Assembly (NCBI RefSeq): GCF_014268455.2
Contig: NZ_CP077085.1
Coordinates: forward strand, 3,823,001-3,887,000
From: Pseudomonas shahriarae
GTDB lineage: Bacteria; Pseudomonadota; Gammaproteobacteria; Pseudomonadales; Pseudomonadaceae
Direction of reading: 5' to 3'
Length of the DNA stretch: 64,000 nt
Below, piece by piece: positions 47,332 to 55,782 of this stretch; the stretch's first letter is position 1; every line of letters starts with the position of its first letter. A program made the position numbers and the translations under genes. A model generated the notes under the pieces. The model made no database searches. It was not told the origin of the DNA and saw only the letters and a list, made by a program, of their open reading frames with translations.

Positions 47332-48222
47332 TCAGGATTTTGGCAGGTTTTGCGCAATCTTCTTGCCCATGCTGATCCTCGGCTCCACGCCATACCCCAG
47401 TGCTTCGTAGAAGCCCACCACCGTATCGTTGCCCAGATTGATCTGCAGGTTGATCTTCAGGCAGCCCAGGGCGATCAACGCCTGTTCCCCATGGCGCACC
47501 AACGACGCGCCCAGGCCTTGCCGGCGATAGTCCGGATGCACGGCCACCGAATACAACCAACCCCGATGCCCGTCGTAACCTGCCATCAAGGTGCCGATCA
47601 CGGCCTTGCCGTGGGTGGCGACAAAGAACAGCCCGTCCTCCACCGCAAGCTTTCTATCAATCGCCAGTTCCGGCCGGTTATGTGGTGTGTCATAACCAAA
47701 CGCCGTCTGCCATAACGCCGCGACCTGGGCCCGATGCAAACGGTCGCGATACACGCCGATGGGGTGGCGAGACGACAATACTTTCTCCATCACCAGGGTG
47801 CGCTCGTTGCCGTGGTACACATCCCGCACGGTCTGGAACCCCAGCTTGGTATAAAACGGCTCGGCGGTGAGGGACGACGGTACGCTCAATACCGTGACCC
47901 CAGCCTCACGGGCCCGCTGTTCGATATCGACCATCAGTTGGCGGCCGATGCCCTGCCCTTGCAGCGCCGGGTTGACGAACACCGAACGCACCACATTGGC
48001 GTCCAAGGCGGCGGTCGCGACGATTTCTTGATCCTGGAGTGCAACCAGCACGGTACGCCGCGTGAGCAATTGCAGCACCGCCTCCGGCGTGAAGTTGCTC
48101 GCCACCCGCGCAATCACATCCGCCGGGTAGTCGCGGGCATTGCTGCTGCGTAGGGCCGCCAGGATGACCTGGCTGATGCCTTCGGCATCGGTGGGTTGGG
48201 CGAGGCGGACGGCGGTAGACAT
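47332..48222 (-). CDS. Tandem-GNAT acetyltransferase (YpeA-like C-terminal domain)
   Basis: A 296-residue protein with two GNAT folds. Domain 1 (about 1-150) has VRSVFVNPALQGQGIGRQLM, the acetyl-CoA loop. Domain 2 (about 155-296) has YSVAVHPDYRRQGLGASLVR and ends LQINLGNDTVVGFYEALGYG, resembling the stand-alone YpeA acetyltransferase. Both CoA-binding Q/RxxGxG/A loops look intact. Substrates are unknown. ATG 48222 has GGAGG upstream; the frame extends further into the REP region. It is convergent with ilvE. Confidence 0.82.
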   Translation of the reverse strand: MSTAVRLAQPTDAEGISQVILAALRSSNARDYPADVIARVASNFTPEAVLQLLTRRTVLVALQDQEIVATAALDANVVRSVFVNPALQGQGIGRQLMVDIEQRAREAGVTVLSVPSSLTAEPFYTKLGFQTVRDVYHGNERTLVMEKVLSSRHPIGVYRDRLHRAQVAALWQTAFGYDTPHNRPELAIDRKLAVEDGLFFVATHGKAVIGTLMAGYDGHRGWLYSVAVHPDYRRQGLGASLVRHGEQALIALGCLKINLQINLGNDTVVGFYEALGYGVEPRISMGKKIAQNLPKS

Positions 48223-48531
48223 GACTCCTCCTGACGGGTGACGTAATGACAGCCACCACAATACCCATGTGTGGGCTTGTGTGGGAGCCGGGCTTGCCCG
48301 CGATGCAGGCACCTCGGTGTGTCCGCCACACCGCGGTGATGCTATCGCAGGCAAGCCAGCTCCCACACAAGTCGGCTCCTACAGGATTGAGCGCCCCCCT
48401 GACAGCCGATTCGGCTGCCATACCCCTCTTTTCAGCTTTCCCGGCTGGGCTGCTCCCCTGTTTCAGCCGGGATTCTGCGGCCAGAGCGCACAAAATAGCC
48501 TCAATGCCCAACCCCATGGACTCGTGCCCCC
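48223..48531. promoter_or_regulatory. Divergent control region of the GNAT and ctlX genes
   Basis: The 309-bp gap holds a REP doublet (48280-48367) and, nearer to ctlX, an inverted repeat CCCGGCTG/CAGCCGGG (48440-48471). Promoters for both flanking genes must be here but none is distinctive. No gene is seen. Confidence 0.45.
48280..48367. repeat. REP doublet
   Basis: TGTGGGAGCCGGGCTTGCCC and GCAGGCAAGCCAGCTCCCAC face each other around a spacer with an internal short stem (ACCTCGGTGTG/CACACCGCGGT). Confidence 0.85.
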
Positions 48532-49458
48532 ATGCAAACCACCAATACCGTCCTGATGATTCGCCCGGCGCACTTTGCCTTTAACCCTGACACCGCGATC
48601 AACAACCGCTTCCAGCGCGCGCCCGTCGATCCGGTGGCCGCACAGCACAAAGCGCTGGAAGAGTTCGACGGTTATGTCGACACCCTGCGCCAGCATGGTG
48701 TGGACGTGTTGGTGGTGCAGGACACACCCGCGCCCCATACCCCGGATTCGATCTTCCCCAATAACTGGTGGAGCAGCCATGCCGACGGCAGCCTGGTGCT
48801 GTACCCGATGGAAGGCCAGAACCGCCGCCTGGAGCGCGATAAAGGCGTGCTGCAAGTACTGGAGCAGCGCTTCGCAATCAAAGACACCATCGACTTCAGC
48901 CACCTGGAACAACAGAACATGTTCCTCGAAGGCACTGGCAGCATGGTCCTCGACCGCCAGCACCGCATCAGCTACGCCTGCCACTCCGGGCGCACCCATC
49001 ACGATGCCCTGCGCCAGTTTGCCGAGCGCCTGGACTATCAGGTCTGCGCCTTCCACGCCGTCGACCGCCATCACGCACCGATCTACCACAGCAACGTGAT
49101 GATGAGCGTCGGCCGCGACCTGTCGGTGGTGTGCCTGGACGCGCTGCCCGAGACCCACGAACGCCAGGGCCTGGAACGCTCCCTGCGCGACACCGGCAAA
49201 GACATCCTGGCCCTGGACTTCGACCAACTGGAAGCCTTCGCCGGCAACATGCTGGAACTCCACGACCGCGACGGCCAGCCGCTGCTGGTGATGTCGGCCA
49301 GCGCCTGGCGCTCGCTCAAGCCGGCGCAGCGCCTGCATGTGGAACGCCACACCCACCCAGTCGTGGTGAATATCGACAACATCGAACGCATCGGCGGCGG
49401 CAGTGCCCGCTGCATGTTGGCCGAAGTGCATCTTCCGGCCCGCGCCTCATTCCAATAA
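48532..49458 (+). CDS. ctlX: Citrulline utilisation hydrolase CtlX
   Basis: A 308-residue protein of the guanidino-group-modifying (pentein) superfamily. Catalytic residues fit: Glu/Asp in FLEGTGSMVLD, His in IYHSNVMMSVG and the C-terminal nucleophile Cys in GGGSARCMLAEVHL; the N-terminal IFPNNWWSSH loop is also typical. CtlX hydrolyses citrulline to ornithine. The next gene is an ornithine cyclodeaminase, so the pair would convert citrulline to proline (known functions of the families, linked here by context). Spacing to ocd is 11 bp. Confidence 0.87.
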   Translation: MQTTNTVLMIRPAHFAFNPDTAINNRFQRAPVDPVAAQHKALEEFDGYVDTLRQHGVDVLVVQDTPAPHTPDSIFPNNWWSSHADGSLVLYPMEGQNRRLERDKGVLQVLEQRFAIKDTIDFSHLEQQNMFLEGTGSMVLDRQHRISYACHSGRTHHDALRQFAERLDYQVCAFHAVDRHHAPIYHSNVMMSVGRDLSVVCLDALPETHERQGLERSLRDTGKDILALDFDQLEAFAGNMLELHDRDGQPLLVMSASAWRSLKPAQRLHVERHTHPVVVNIDNIERIGGGSARCMLAEVHLPARASFQ

Positions 49459-49469
49459 GGAGTTTTTCC

Positions 49470-50516
49470 ATGACCCGTTATATCGACGTCAACGACCTCA
49501 GCTACCTGGTATCGCAAAAAGGCCTGCAAACCTGCATCACCGAGATGGCCGAGTACATCCGCGCCGACTACCTGCGCTGGAATGACTTCGAAAAATGCGC
49601 GCGCCTGGCCAACCACTCGCCCGAGGGCGTGATCGAACTGATGCCGGTCTCGGATGCTTCGCTGTATGCCTTCAAATACGTCAACGGCCACCCGAAAAAT
49701 ACCCAGAGCGGCATGCTCACGGTCATGGCGTTCGGCGCCCTGGGGGATGTGGATACCGGCAAACCGGTGCTGCTCAGCGAGATGACCCTGACCACGGCGA
49801 TCCGCACTGCCGCCACTTCGGCCCTGGTTGCGCGCTACCTGGCACGGGACAACAGCCGCAGCATGGCGCTGATCGGCAATGGCTCGCAAAGTGAGTTCCA
49901 GGCCCTGGCGTTTCACACCTTGCTGGGCATCAATGAGATCCGCCTGTTCGATATAGATACCCAGGCCATGCACAAGCTGGCGAACAACCTCAAGGCCTTC
50001 CCGGCGATCAAGCTGACCCTCGCGGGTAGCGTCGCCGAAGCGGTGAAAGGCGCCGATATCGTCACCACCGTCACCGCCGACAAGGCCTACGCCACCATCC
50101 TTACCGACGACATGATCGAGCCCGGCATGCACCTCAATGCCGTGGGCGGCGACTGCCCCGGCAAGACCGAACTGGACCGGCGCATCGTCGAGCGCGCGCG
50201 GGTGATCGTCGAGTACGAACCACAAAGCCGTATCGAAGGCGAAATCCAGCATATGCCCGAGGACTCGCCGGTCACCGAGCTGTGGCAAGTGATCAACGGC
50301 CAGAAGCCGGGCCGGGAAAATGCGCGCCAGGTCACCCTGTTTGACTCGGTAGGTTTTGCCCTCGAAGACTATTCGGCCCTGCGTTATGTACTGGATGTGG
50401 CCAAGGCCCTGGACGTGGGCAGCGAGTTGGAGCTGGTACCGGACCTGGCCGACCCCAAGGACCTGTTCGCCCGCCTGGCCCAGCGACCAACCGCACAGCA
50501 TAAAAAGCGCGCCTGA
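49470..50516 (+). CDS. ocd: Ornithine cyclodeaminase
   Basis: A 348-residue member of the ornithine cyclodeaminase/mu-crystallin family, turning ornithine into proline and ammonia with bound NAD+. Evidence: the NAD motif IGNGSQSEFQALAFHTLLGI, VTTVTADKAYATIL, and the substrate/catalytic region HLNAVGGDCPGKTELD containing the catalytic Asp. AAGGAG stands 7 bases before ATG 49470. It is downstream of ctlX. Confidence 0.92.
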   Translation: MTRYIDVNDLSYLVSQKGLQTCITEMAEYIRADYLRWNDFEKCARLANHSPEGVIELMPVSDASLYAFKYVNGHPKNTQSGMLTVMAFGALGDVDTGKPVLLSEMTLTTAIRTAATSALVARYLARDNSRSMALIGNGSQSEFQALAFHTLLGINEIRLFDIDTQAMHKLANNLKAFPAIKLTLAGSVAEAVKGADIVTTVTADKAYATILTDDMIEPGMHLNAVGGDCPGKTELDRRIVERARVIVEYEPQSRIEGEIQHMPEDSPVTELWQVINGQKPGRENARQVTLFDSVGFALEDYSALRYVLDVAKALDVGSELELVPDLADPKDLFARLAQRPTAQHKKRA

Positions 50517-50526
50517 AACCGCTCTG

Positions 50527-50553
50527 GCCTGCCGCTTTGCGCAAGCGGCGGGC
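50527..50553 (+). terminator. Hairpin after ocd
   Basis: GCCTGCCGCTT and AAGCGGCGGGC pair around TGCGC, 10 bases past the ocd stop. No U-run follows, so it may be a weak terminator between ctlX-ocd and the ABC importer genes. The remaining 220 bp before the next gene contain no other gene. Confidence 0.5.
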
Positions 50554-50773
50554 CCTAAACCGCGGTTTGAAAAGCCGATATACAGGGTGCCGCAGCCGAT
50601 TCTGCTGCAATCCGCGTTTTAACAGCGCATTCCGCATGCGAAGGACTAGGTAAACGACACAAAAAACGCACCATCATGAAGCATTCTGAGCGCGACCAAA
50701 GAGTCAGCAAATGAATGCATGCCGCACCCTTTCTACTGCCCTGACATCAATTACAAAATATAGGGAAAACACC

Positions 50774-51553
50774 ATGACTCCGCTCCGATCACTCGTCGCC
50801 GCGCTGCTCCTGCCTTTGTGCGCCACCGCCGTCCAGGCCCAGGAATGGAAAGAAATCCGTTTCGGCGTGTTCCCCGAGTACCCACCCTTTGAATCCGTGG
50901 CCGCTGACGGCAGCCTGCAAGGTTTCGACATTGAGCTGGGCAACGCTATCTGCGCCAAGCTTGAAGTCAAGTGCACCTGGGTCCACAACGAGTTCGACGG
51001 CATGATCCCGGCGCTGCGTGCGCGCAAGTTCGACGCCATCATGTCCTCCATGGCCGTGACCCCGGCCCGGCAAAAACAGATCGACTTCAGCGATCGCCTG
51101 TTCCTCAGCCCCACCTCGGTGATCACCCGCAAGGGCGCCGGTTTCGGCGACACCCCCGAATCCCTCAAGGGCAAACAGGTCGGCGTGCTCCAGGGCTCGC
51201 TGCAGGAAGCCTATGCCCGCGCCCACCTGGCCAAGCTCGGTGCCCAGGTCAAGGCATACCAGTCCCAGGACCAGAACTATGCCGACCTGCAAAACGGCCG
51301 CCTCGACGCGACGCTGACCGACAAGCTCGAAGCCCAGCTCAACTTCCTGTCCAAGCCTGAAGGCGCCGACTACCAATCCGGCCCGGCCTTCAAGGACCCG
51401 ACCTTGCCGCTGGACATTGCCATGGGCCTGCGCAAGAACGACCAGGAACTGCTGGCGCTGATCAACAAGGGCATCGCAGCCATCCAGGCCGATGGCACTT
51501 ACGCGCTGATCCAGAAGAAGTACTTCGGTGACGAAGATATCTATCACGAGTAA
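50774..51553 (+). CDS. Polar amino-acid ABC importer, periplasmic binding protein
   Basis: A 259-residue solute-binding protein of the His/Lys-Arg-Orn type. The signal peptide (residues ~1-22, ending AVQA-QE) is followed by IRFGVFPEYPPFESVAADGS, GFDIELGNAICAKL, MSSMAVTPARQKQIDFSDRL and DATLTDKLEAQLNFL. Family members bind Arg, Orn, Lys or His; with ctlX-ocd next door, citrulline or ornithine is a reasonable ligand (inference). AGGGAA lies 8 bp before ATG 50774. Confidence 0.9.
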   Translation: MTPLRSLVAALLLPLCATAVQAQEWKEIRFGVFPEYPPFESVAADGSLQGFDIELGNAICAKLEVKCTWVHNEFDGMIPALRARKFDAIMSSMAVTPARQKQIDFSDRLFLSPTSVITRKGAGFGDTPESLKGKQVGVLQGSLQEAYARAHLAKLGAQVKAYQSQDQNYADLQNGRLDATLTDKLEAQLNFLSKPEGADYQSGPAFKDPTLPLDIAMGLRKNDQELLALINKGIAAIQADGTYALIQKKYFGDEDIYHE

Positions 51554-51655
51554 TCCCCCGCCCTATCCCCTGTAGGAGCCGGCTTGCCAGCGCTGGCGGT
51601 GCGACAAACACCGCCATTTGCGGCAGGTTCCTACCGGTTCTATCGAGACTTTCCC

Positions 51656-52357
51656 GTGAATGAACTCCTCAACCTGCAAGGCTTCGGCCCGCTGTTGGCC
51701 CAGGGTGCCTGGATGACCATCAAGCTGGCGTTCCTCGCGCTGGTCCTGAGCCTGAGCCTGGGCCTGATCGCCGCCGGTGCCAAGCTGTCCAGCCATAAGC
51801 TGTTGCGCATCCCCGCCACCCTCTACACCACCTTGATCCGCAGCGTGCCGGACCTGGTACTGATCCTGCTGATCTTCTACAGCCTGCAACTGTGGCTCAA
51901 TGACTTGACCGAGATGCTTGGCTGGAACTACTTCGAAATTGATCCCTTCACCGCCGGTGTGATCACCCTGGGTTTTATCTACGGTGCGTATTTCACCGAA
52001 AACTTTCGCGGCGCGATGCTCAGTGTGCCGGTGGGCCAACTGGAAGCAGCGACCGCCTACGGCTTGAGCCGCTGGCAGCGGTTTCGGCTGGTGATGTTCC
52101 CGCAATTGATGCGGTTTGCGTTGCCGGGGCTGGGCAATAACTGGCTGGTACTGCTCAAGTCCACGGCGCTGGTGTCGATCATCGGCCTGGCGGACCTGGT
52201 CAAGGCCGCGCAGAACGCCGGCAAGACCACCAATGACCCGTTGTACTTCCTGATCCTTGCGGGCCTGGTGTACCTGGTGATCACCACCCTCTCCAACCGC
52301 ATCTTCAAACGCCTGGAACGGCGCTACAACGTCGGCATCAAAGGAGTGGCGCGATGA
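51656..52357 (+). CDS. Polar amino-acid ABC importer, permease (HisQ-like)
   Basis: A 233-residue inner-membrane permease with about five segments. The EAA-loop is QLEAATAYGLSRWQRFRLVMFPQLMRFALP, and GAWMTIKLAFLALVLSLSLG is the first membrane segment. GTG 51656 (VNELLNLQGFG) is the preferred start because sequence upstream is REP-like and not conserved; the frame opens from 51584. It overlaps the next permease by 4 bp (ATGA). Confidence 0.88.
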   Translation: MNELLNLQGFGPLLAQGAWMTIKLAFLALVLSLSLGLIAAGAKLSSHKLLRIPATLYTTLIRSVPDLVLILLIFYSLQLWLNDLTEMLGWNYFEIDPFTAGVITLGFIYGAYFTENFRGAMLSVPVGQLEAATAYGLSRWQRFRLVMFPQLMRFALPGLGNNWLVLLKSTALVSIIGLADLVKAAQNAGKTTNDPLYFLILAGLVYLVITTLSNRIFKRLERRYNVGIKGVAR

Positions 52358-53067
52358 TCGAACTGATCCAGCAATATGGCCTGGCGTACCTGTGGACCGA
52401 TGGCTCGGGGTTTTCCGGGGTGGCCATGACCTTGTGGCTGTTTATCGTGTCGGTGATCCTCGGGTTTTTCCTGTCCATCCCCCTGGCAATCGCCCGCGTC
52501 AGCGAGCACTTCTGGCTACGCTGGCCGGTGGAGGTGTACACCTACCTGTTTCGCGGCACGCCGCTGTATATCCAGTTGCTGATTTGCTACACCGGCCTGT
52601 ACAGCCTGGAAGTGGTGCAGGATAACGCCCTGCTCAATCAGTTTTTCCGCAATGCCTTGAACTGCACGCTGCTGGCCTTTGTGCTCAACACCTGCGCCTA
52701 CACCGTGGAAATCTTCGCCGGGGCCATTCGCAATATTCCCCATGGCGAAATTGAAGCCGCGCGGGCCTACGGCCTGCACGGCTGGCGGATGAACCTGTTC
52801 GTGGTGATCCCCGCCGCGCTGCGCCGCGCATTGCCGGCCTACAGCAACGAAATGATCCTGATGCTGCACGCCACGTCCCTGGCATTTACCGCAACCATCG
52901 CCGACATCCTCAAGGTGGCCCGTGACGCCAATGCCGAAACGTTCCTCACGTTCCAGGCCTTCGGCATTGCTGCGCTGCTGTACATGCTGCTGTCCTTCGC
53001 ATTGGTGGGCCTGTTCCGACTGGCCGAACGACGCTGGATGCGCTTTCTTGTCCCGACCCGAGGCTAA
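52354..53067 (+). CDS. Polar amino-acid ABC importer, permease (HisM-like)
   Basis: A 237-residue permease, the partner of the preceding one. EAA-loop: EIEAARAYGLHGWRMNLFVVIPAALRRALP. Early segments include MTLWLFIVSVILGFFLSIPL and YLFRGTPLYIQLL. Translation is coupled by ATGA overlap with the upstream permease; the ATPase gene follows after 3 bp. Confidence 0.9.
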   Translation: MIELIQQYGLAYLWTDGSGFSGVAMTLWLFIVSVILGFFLSIPLAIARVSEHFWLRWPVEVYTYLFRGTPLYIQLLICYTGLYSLEVVQDNALLNQFFRNALNCTLLAFVLNTCAYTVEIFAGAIRNIPHGEIEAARAYGLHGWRMNLFVVIPAALRRALPAYSNEMILMLHATSLAFTATIADILKVARDANAETFLTFQAFGIAALLYMLLSFALVGLFRLAERRWMRFLVPTRG

Positions 53068-53070
53068 CCC

Positions 53071-53913
53071 ATGAATCAGTCCGCACAGGCCCTGGCCGCT
53101 CATCCCACACACACTGCCGCGCCCCGCCCGAACGTGGTGGCGGCCGGCGCCAACGTCAAACTCAAGGTCGAAGACCTGCATAAAAGCTACGGCGACCACG
53201 AAGTGCTCAAGGGGGTTTCGCTCAACGCCAGCAAGGGCGATGTGATCAGCCTGATCGGCGCCAGCGGCTCCGGCAAAAGCACCATGCTGCGCTGCATCAA
53301 TTTCCTCGAACAGCCCGACGCCGGGGTAATCACCCTGGACGGCATCAGCATTGAAATGCGCCAGGGTCGCGCCGGGGTGCAGGCGCCGCACCAGGCACAA
53401 CTGCAGAACCTGCGCACGCGCCTGGCCATGGTGTTCCAGCACTTCAACCTGTGGAGCCACATGACCGTGCTGGAAAACATCTGCATGGCGCCACGCCGGG
53501 TGTTGGGCGTCAGTGCCGCCGAGGCGGAGAAACGCGCGCGGATGTACCTGGATAAAGTCGGCCTGCCGGGCCGGGTCGCCGATCAATACCCGGCGTTTCT
53601 CTCCGGTGGCCAGCAACAGCGCGTGGCCATCGCCAGGGCCCTGGCCATGGAGCCGGAGATTATCCTGTTCGATGAACCGACCTCGGCGCTGGATCCGGAG
53701 CTTGTAGGAGAAGTCCTCAAAGTCATACAGACGTTGGCCGAGGAAGGTCGTACCATGCTTATGGTCACCCACGAAATGGGCTTTGCCCGGCAAGTCTCCA
53801 GCCAGGTGCTGTTCCTGCACCAGGGCCGTGTCGAAGAACAAGGCAGCGCCGAGATCCTCGACCACCCGACCAGCGAACGCTTGCAGCAATTTCTCTCCAA
53901 CCGCTTGAAGTGA
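53071..53913 (+). CDS. Polar amino-acid ABC importer, ATP-binding protein (HisP-like)
   Basis: A 280-residue ATPase. Walker A is GASGSGKSTMLRC, the Q-loop is MVFQHFNLW, the signature is LSGGQQQRVAIARAL, Walker B is IILFDEPTSALDPE, and the H-switch is VTHEMGF. It has an N-terminal extension of about 25 residues before the conserved fold, longer than HisP. It powers the two permeases upstream. Its stop overlaps a possible GTG start of the next gene. Confidence 0.92.
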   Translation: MNQSAQALAAHPTHTAAPRPNVVAAGANVKLKVEDLHKSYGDHEVLKGVSLNASKGDVISLIGASGSGKSTMLRCINFLEQPDAGVITLDGISIEMRQGRAGVQAPHQAQLQNLRTRLAMVFQHFNLWSHMTVLENICMAPRRVLGVSAAEAEKRARMYLDKVGLPGRVADQYPAFLSGGQQQRVAIARALAMEPEIILFDEPTSALDPELVGEVLKVIQTLAEEGRTMLMVTHEMGFARQVSSQVLFLHQGRVEEQGSAEILDHPTSERLQQFLSNRLK

Positions 53914-53927
53914 ACACAGAATCGACC

Positions 53928-54425
53928 ATGGATACCAAGGCCAACGGACCCCATTCCACCCCAGTGCTGGATCGCATTGATGAAGCCATCATTGATGTCT
54001 TGCGCCATCAGGGGCGTATCACCTACGAAAAGCTGTCTTCGCTGGTGCACCTGACGCCCAGGCCCTGCCTGGAGCGGGTGCGCAAGCTGGAGCGGCGCGG
54101 GGTGATTCGCGGCTACGGCGCGATCATTGATGTGCAAATGGTCTCGCCGGGGTTGTCCTTGCTGGTACTGGTGGCCTTGTCGAACCAGAGCGGGCGCTCG
54201 GCGCAAAAAGCCTTTGAAGCCTGCGTCAAAGCCTGTCCGCAGGTGTTCGAGTGCCAATTGATCAGTGGCCCCTTCGACTACAGCCTGCGCATGCGCTGCC
54301 GGGACATGGAGCACTACCGCGTGCTGACGGAAACCTGGTTGAACAATGATGAGCTGCACATCGACAAACTGGTGGCCCATCCGGAGCTGGCGGTGGTGAA
54401 AAACACCGCGACTGAGTTGGCCTGA
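53928..54425 (+). CDS. Lrp/AsnC-family regulator of the ctlX-ocd-ABC cluster
   Basis: A 165-residue regulator with an N-terminal HTH (LDRIDEAIIDVLRHQGRITY, LTPRPCLERVRKLERRGVI) and a RAM-type effector domain (CPQVFECQLISGPFDYSLRM). Lrp-like proteins respond to amino acids. As the last gene after the importer it probably controls citrulline/ornithine uptake and breakdown (inference). ATG 53928 is chosen; GTG 53910, which overlaps the ATPase stop, is an alternative and would add six residues. Confidence 0.85.
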   Translation: MDTKANGPHSTPVLDRIDEAIIDVLRHQGRITYEKLSSLVHLTPRPCLERVRKLERRGVIRGYGAIIDVQMVSPGLSLLVLVALSNQSGRSAQKAFEACVKACPQVFECQLISGPFDYSLRMRCRDMEHYRVLTETWLNNDELHIDKLVAHPELAVVKNTATELA

Positions 54426-54486
54426 ACCCCATCGCCTCACACGATGCAGATCAGATGTGGGGGGGTGGACTTGTGTGGGCTTGCTG

Positions 54487-54494
54487 TGTGGGAG
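54487..54494. repeat. Left fragment of REP split by the IS110 element
   Basis: TGTGGGAG is the outer end of a REP unit whose remainder (CTGGCTTGCCTGCGATGC) resumes at 55661 after the IS110 element. Confidence 0.8.
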
Positions 54495-54497
54495 ATT

Positions 54498-55460
54498 CTA
54501 TGGTTTTGGGGAAGCCCCCAAAACCGCTTTTGACTGGTATTCGCTCAGGTTTTTCATGAGCGAAAAGGCGATGCGCGCCAGCTTGCGGCCAATGATGACC
54601 AGGGCTTGAGTCGTTTTCAGGCCCCTGGCCAGATAACCCTCGTATAAAGGTTTCCAGGCTTCTGACCTGATACCTGCTGACGCCGCGTTATGCAGCAATC
54701 TGCGTATCTCTGAATCTCCCTTCTTGCTCAATGAGCGGCGTCCGCTCATTTGCCCAGAATCGGATACTCTCAAGTCCATTCCCAAGAACGCGATGTAAGC
54801 GTCAGCACTTTCAAATTCTCCTCGCTGAAACGCCATTACCAGGGCAACTGCTGTCAGAAACCCAATGCCCTCGACGGCTTGGCAGCGCTTGACCTGATGC
54901 AAAAGCCCCGCCTCAGTAACAGCATCTAATATCCTTTTCTCAATGAGCCCCTCATGCCTATCAAGACACGCTGAAATGCTCTTGGACGAGGCCTTGAGTG
55001 ATGGCTCGCCCGCCCAGCTCTGATTCAGTGCAACACGCATTTTCACCAGCGCTGCGCGTCGACGCAGCAAGCTTTGAAGCTTGGTATAAATCTTCGGCGG
55101 CGGATTCCAGGCGCGTAAATCAGCCTGTTCATTCTTCAAGTAGCGAGCCAGCAACTGCGCATCACTGAAGTCTGTTTTAGCGCGACCACCTGTGCCTTTG
55201 CGGTAATGGCTAAGGCGATATCCATCAATCACGTAAACGATATGGCCCATCGAATGAGCCAAGTTGACGGTATCCACGTGATAGATATTGGTGGCTTCAA
55301 TTGCGATGGCGCTGCCCGCAGGCAAAGACTTCAGCCATGCCTTCAGCTCGCTTTTCTTGTTCGATACGATCTTTGTTTCAGCAGTTTCACTTTGATAAAC
55401 AACTACTTCGGCTTTAGCGACATCCACTCCAATGATTGATTGCGAGACAGTCATTGCCAT
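54498..55460 (-). CDS. IS110-family DEDD recombinase/transposase
   Basis: A 320-residue transposase. The N-terminal RuvC-like DEDD domain shows IIGVDVAKAEVVVYQ (Asp), IAIEATNIYH (Glu) and GGRAKTDFSDAQLLARYL (Asp pair). The C-terminal Transposase_20 part has VEGIGFLTAVALVM, FLGMDLRVSDSGQMSGRRSL with the catalytic Ser region, and GDSEIRRLLHNAA. The length is normal for an IS110-group enzyme and no defect is seen. It recombines DNA guided by a bridge RNA in characterised relatives. Confidence 0.9.
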   Translation of the reverse strand: MAMTVSQSIIGVDVAKAEVVVYQSETAETKIVSNKKSELKAWLKSLPAGSAIAIEATNIYHVDTVNLAHSMGHIVYVIDGYRLSHYRKGTGGRAKTDFSDAQLLARYLKNEQADLRAWNPPPKIYTKLQSLLRRRAALVKMRVALNQSWAGEPSLKASSKSISACLDRHEGLIEKRILDAVTEAGLLHQVKRCQAVEGIGFLTAVALVMAFQRGEFESADAYIAFLGMDLRVSDSGQMSGRRSLSKKGDSEIRRLLHNAASAGIRSEAWKPLYEGYLARGLKTTQALVIIGRKLARIAFSLMKNLSEYQSKAVLGASPKP

Positions 55461-55658
55461 GAGAAAAGCTCCGGGTTAGGGTTTACGGGCTTGTCGGGGC
55501 TTCACCGTTGCGCTGGCTTGCTTCTATCGTCGGTCATGGCCGATGCATTCCTTATCGGCGCTTTGGTGAAGGGGTGGGACGAAGTCTCCCACGGTCTGTA
55601 CTGGCTAGAGTCAGATGCTGGCTTTTAGTCCCACCACCCCTACAAGTCTAACCATACA
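55461..55658 (-). ncRNA. Candidate IS110 bridge RNA region
   Basis: This 198-base non-coding 5' end of the IS, read on the minus strand, contains four short segments in order. AAGCCAGC (55624-55617) equals the left target half. GTGGGAG (55592-55586) is the complement of the right target CTCCCAC. ATAGAA (55527-55522) equals the IS end next to the core (CCATAGAAT-CT). ACAAG (55494-55490) is the complement of the other IS end (CT-TGT). That is the target-loop then donor-loop layout described for IS621 bridge RNAs. The 5' and 3' ends and the fold were not computed. Confidence 0.65.
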
Positions 55659-55660
55659 AG

Positions 55661-55739
55661 CTGGCTTGCCTGCGATGCAGACGCCTCGGTCTATCAGCTA
55701 TACCGAGGTGATGCTATCGCAGGCAAGCCAGCTCCCACA
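55661..55739. repeat. Right part of the REP doublet split by IS110
   Basis: CTGGCTTGCCTGCGATGC resumes the REP, and an opposite REP half (GCAGGCAAGCCAGCTCCCAC) ends at about 55739. With TGTGGGAG at 54487-54494 it reconstructs a full doublet. Bases 55740-55782 show no gene. Confidence 0.83.
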
Positions 55740-55782
55740 CAAGCCAGCCCGCCATATGCTTCCCATATGTTTCCCACATGTT

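Larger units (their letters stand above)
54495..55658 (-). mobile_element. IS110-family insertion sequence inserted in a REP
   Basis: The element lies between the two parts of a REP doublet. Read in the transposase direction (minus), the left flank is GCAAGCCAG-CT and the right flank CT-CCCACA; CT is the core dinucleotide expected for IS110 recombination and appears once at each junction (plus-strand AG at 54493-54494 and 55659-55660). There are no inverted repeats, as usual for this family. It contains one transposase gene and about 200 bases of 5' non-coding sequence that fits a bridge RNA. Confidence 0.86.
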
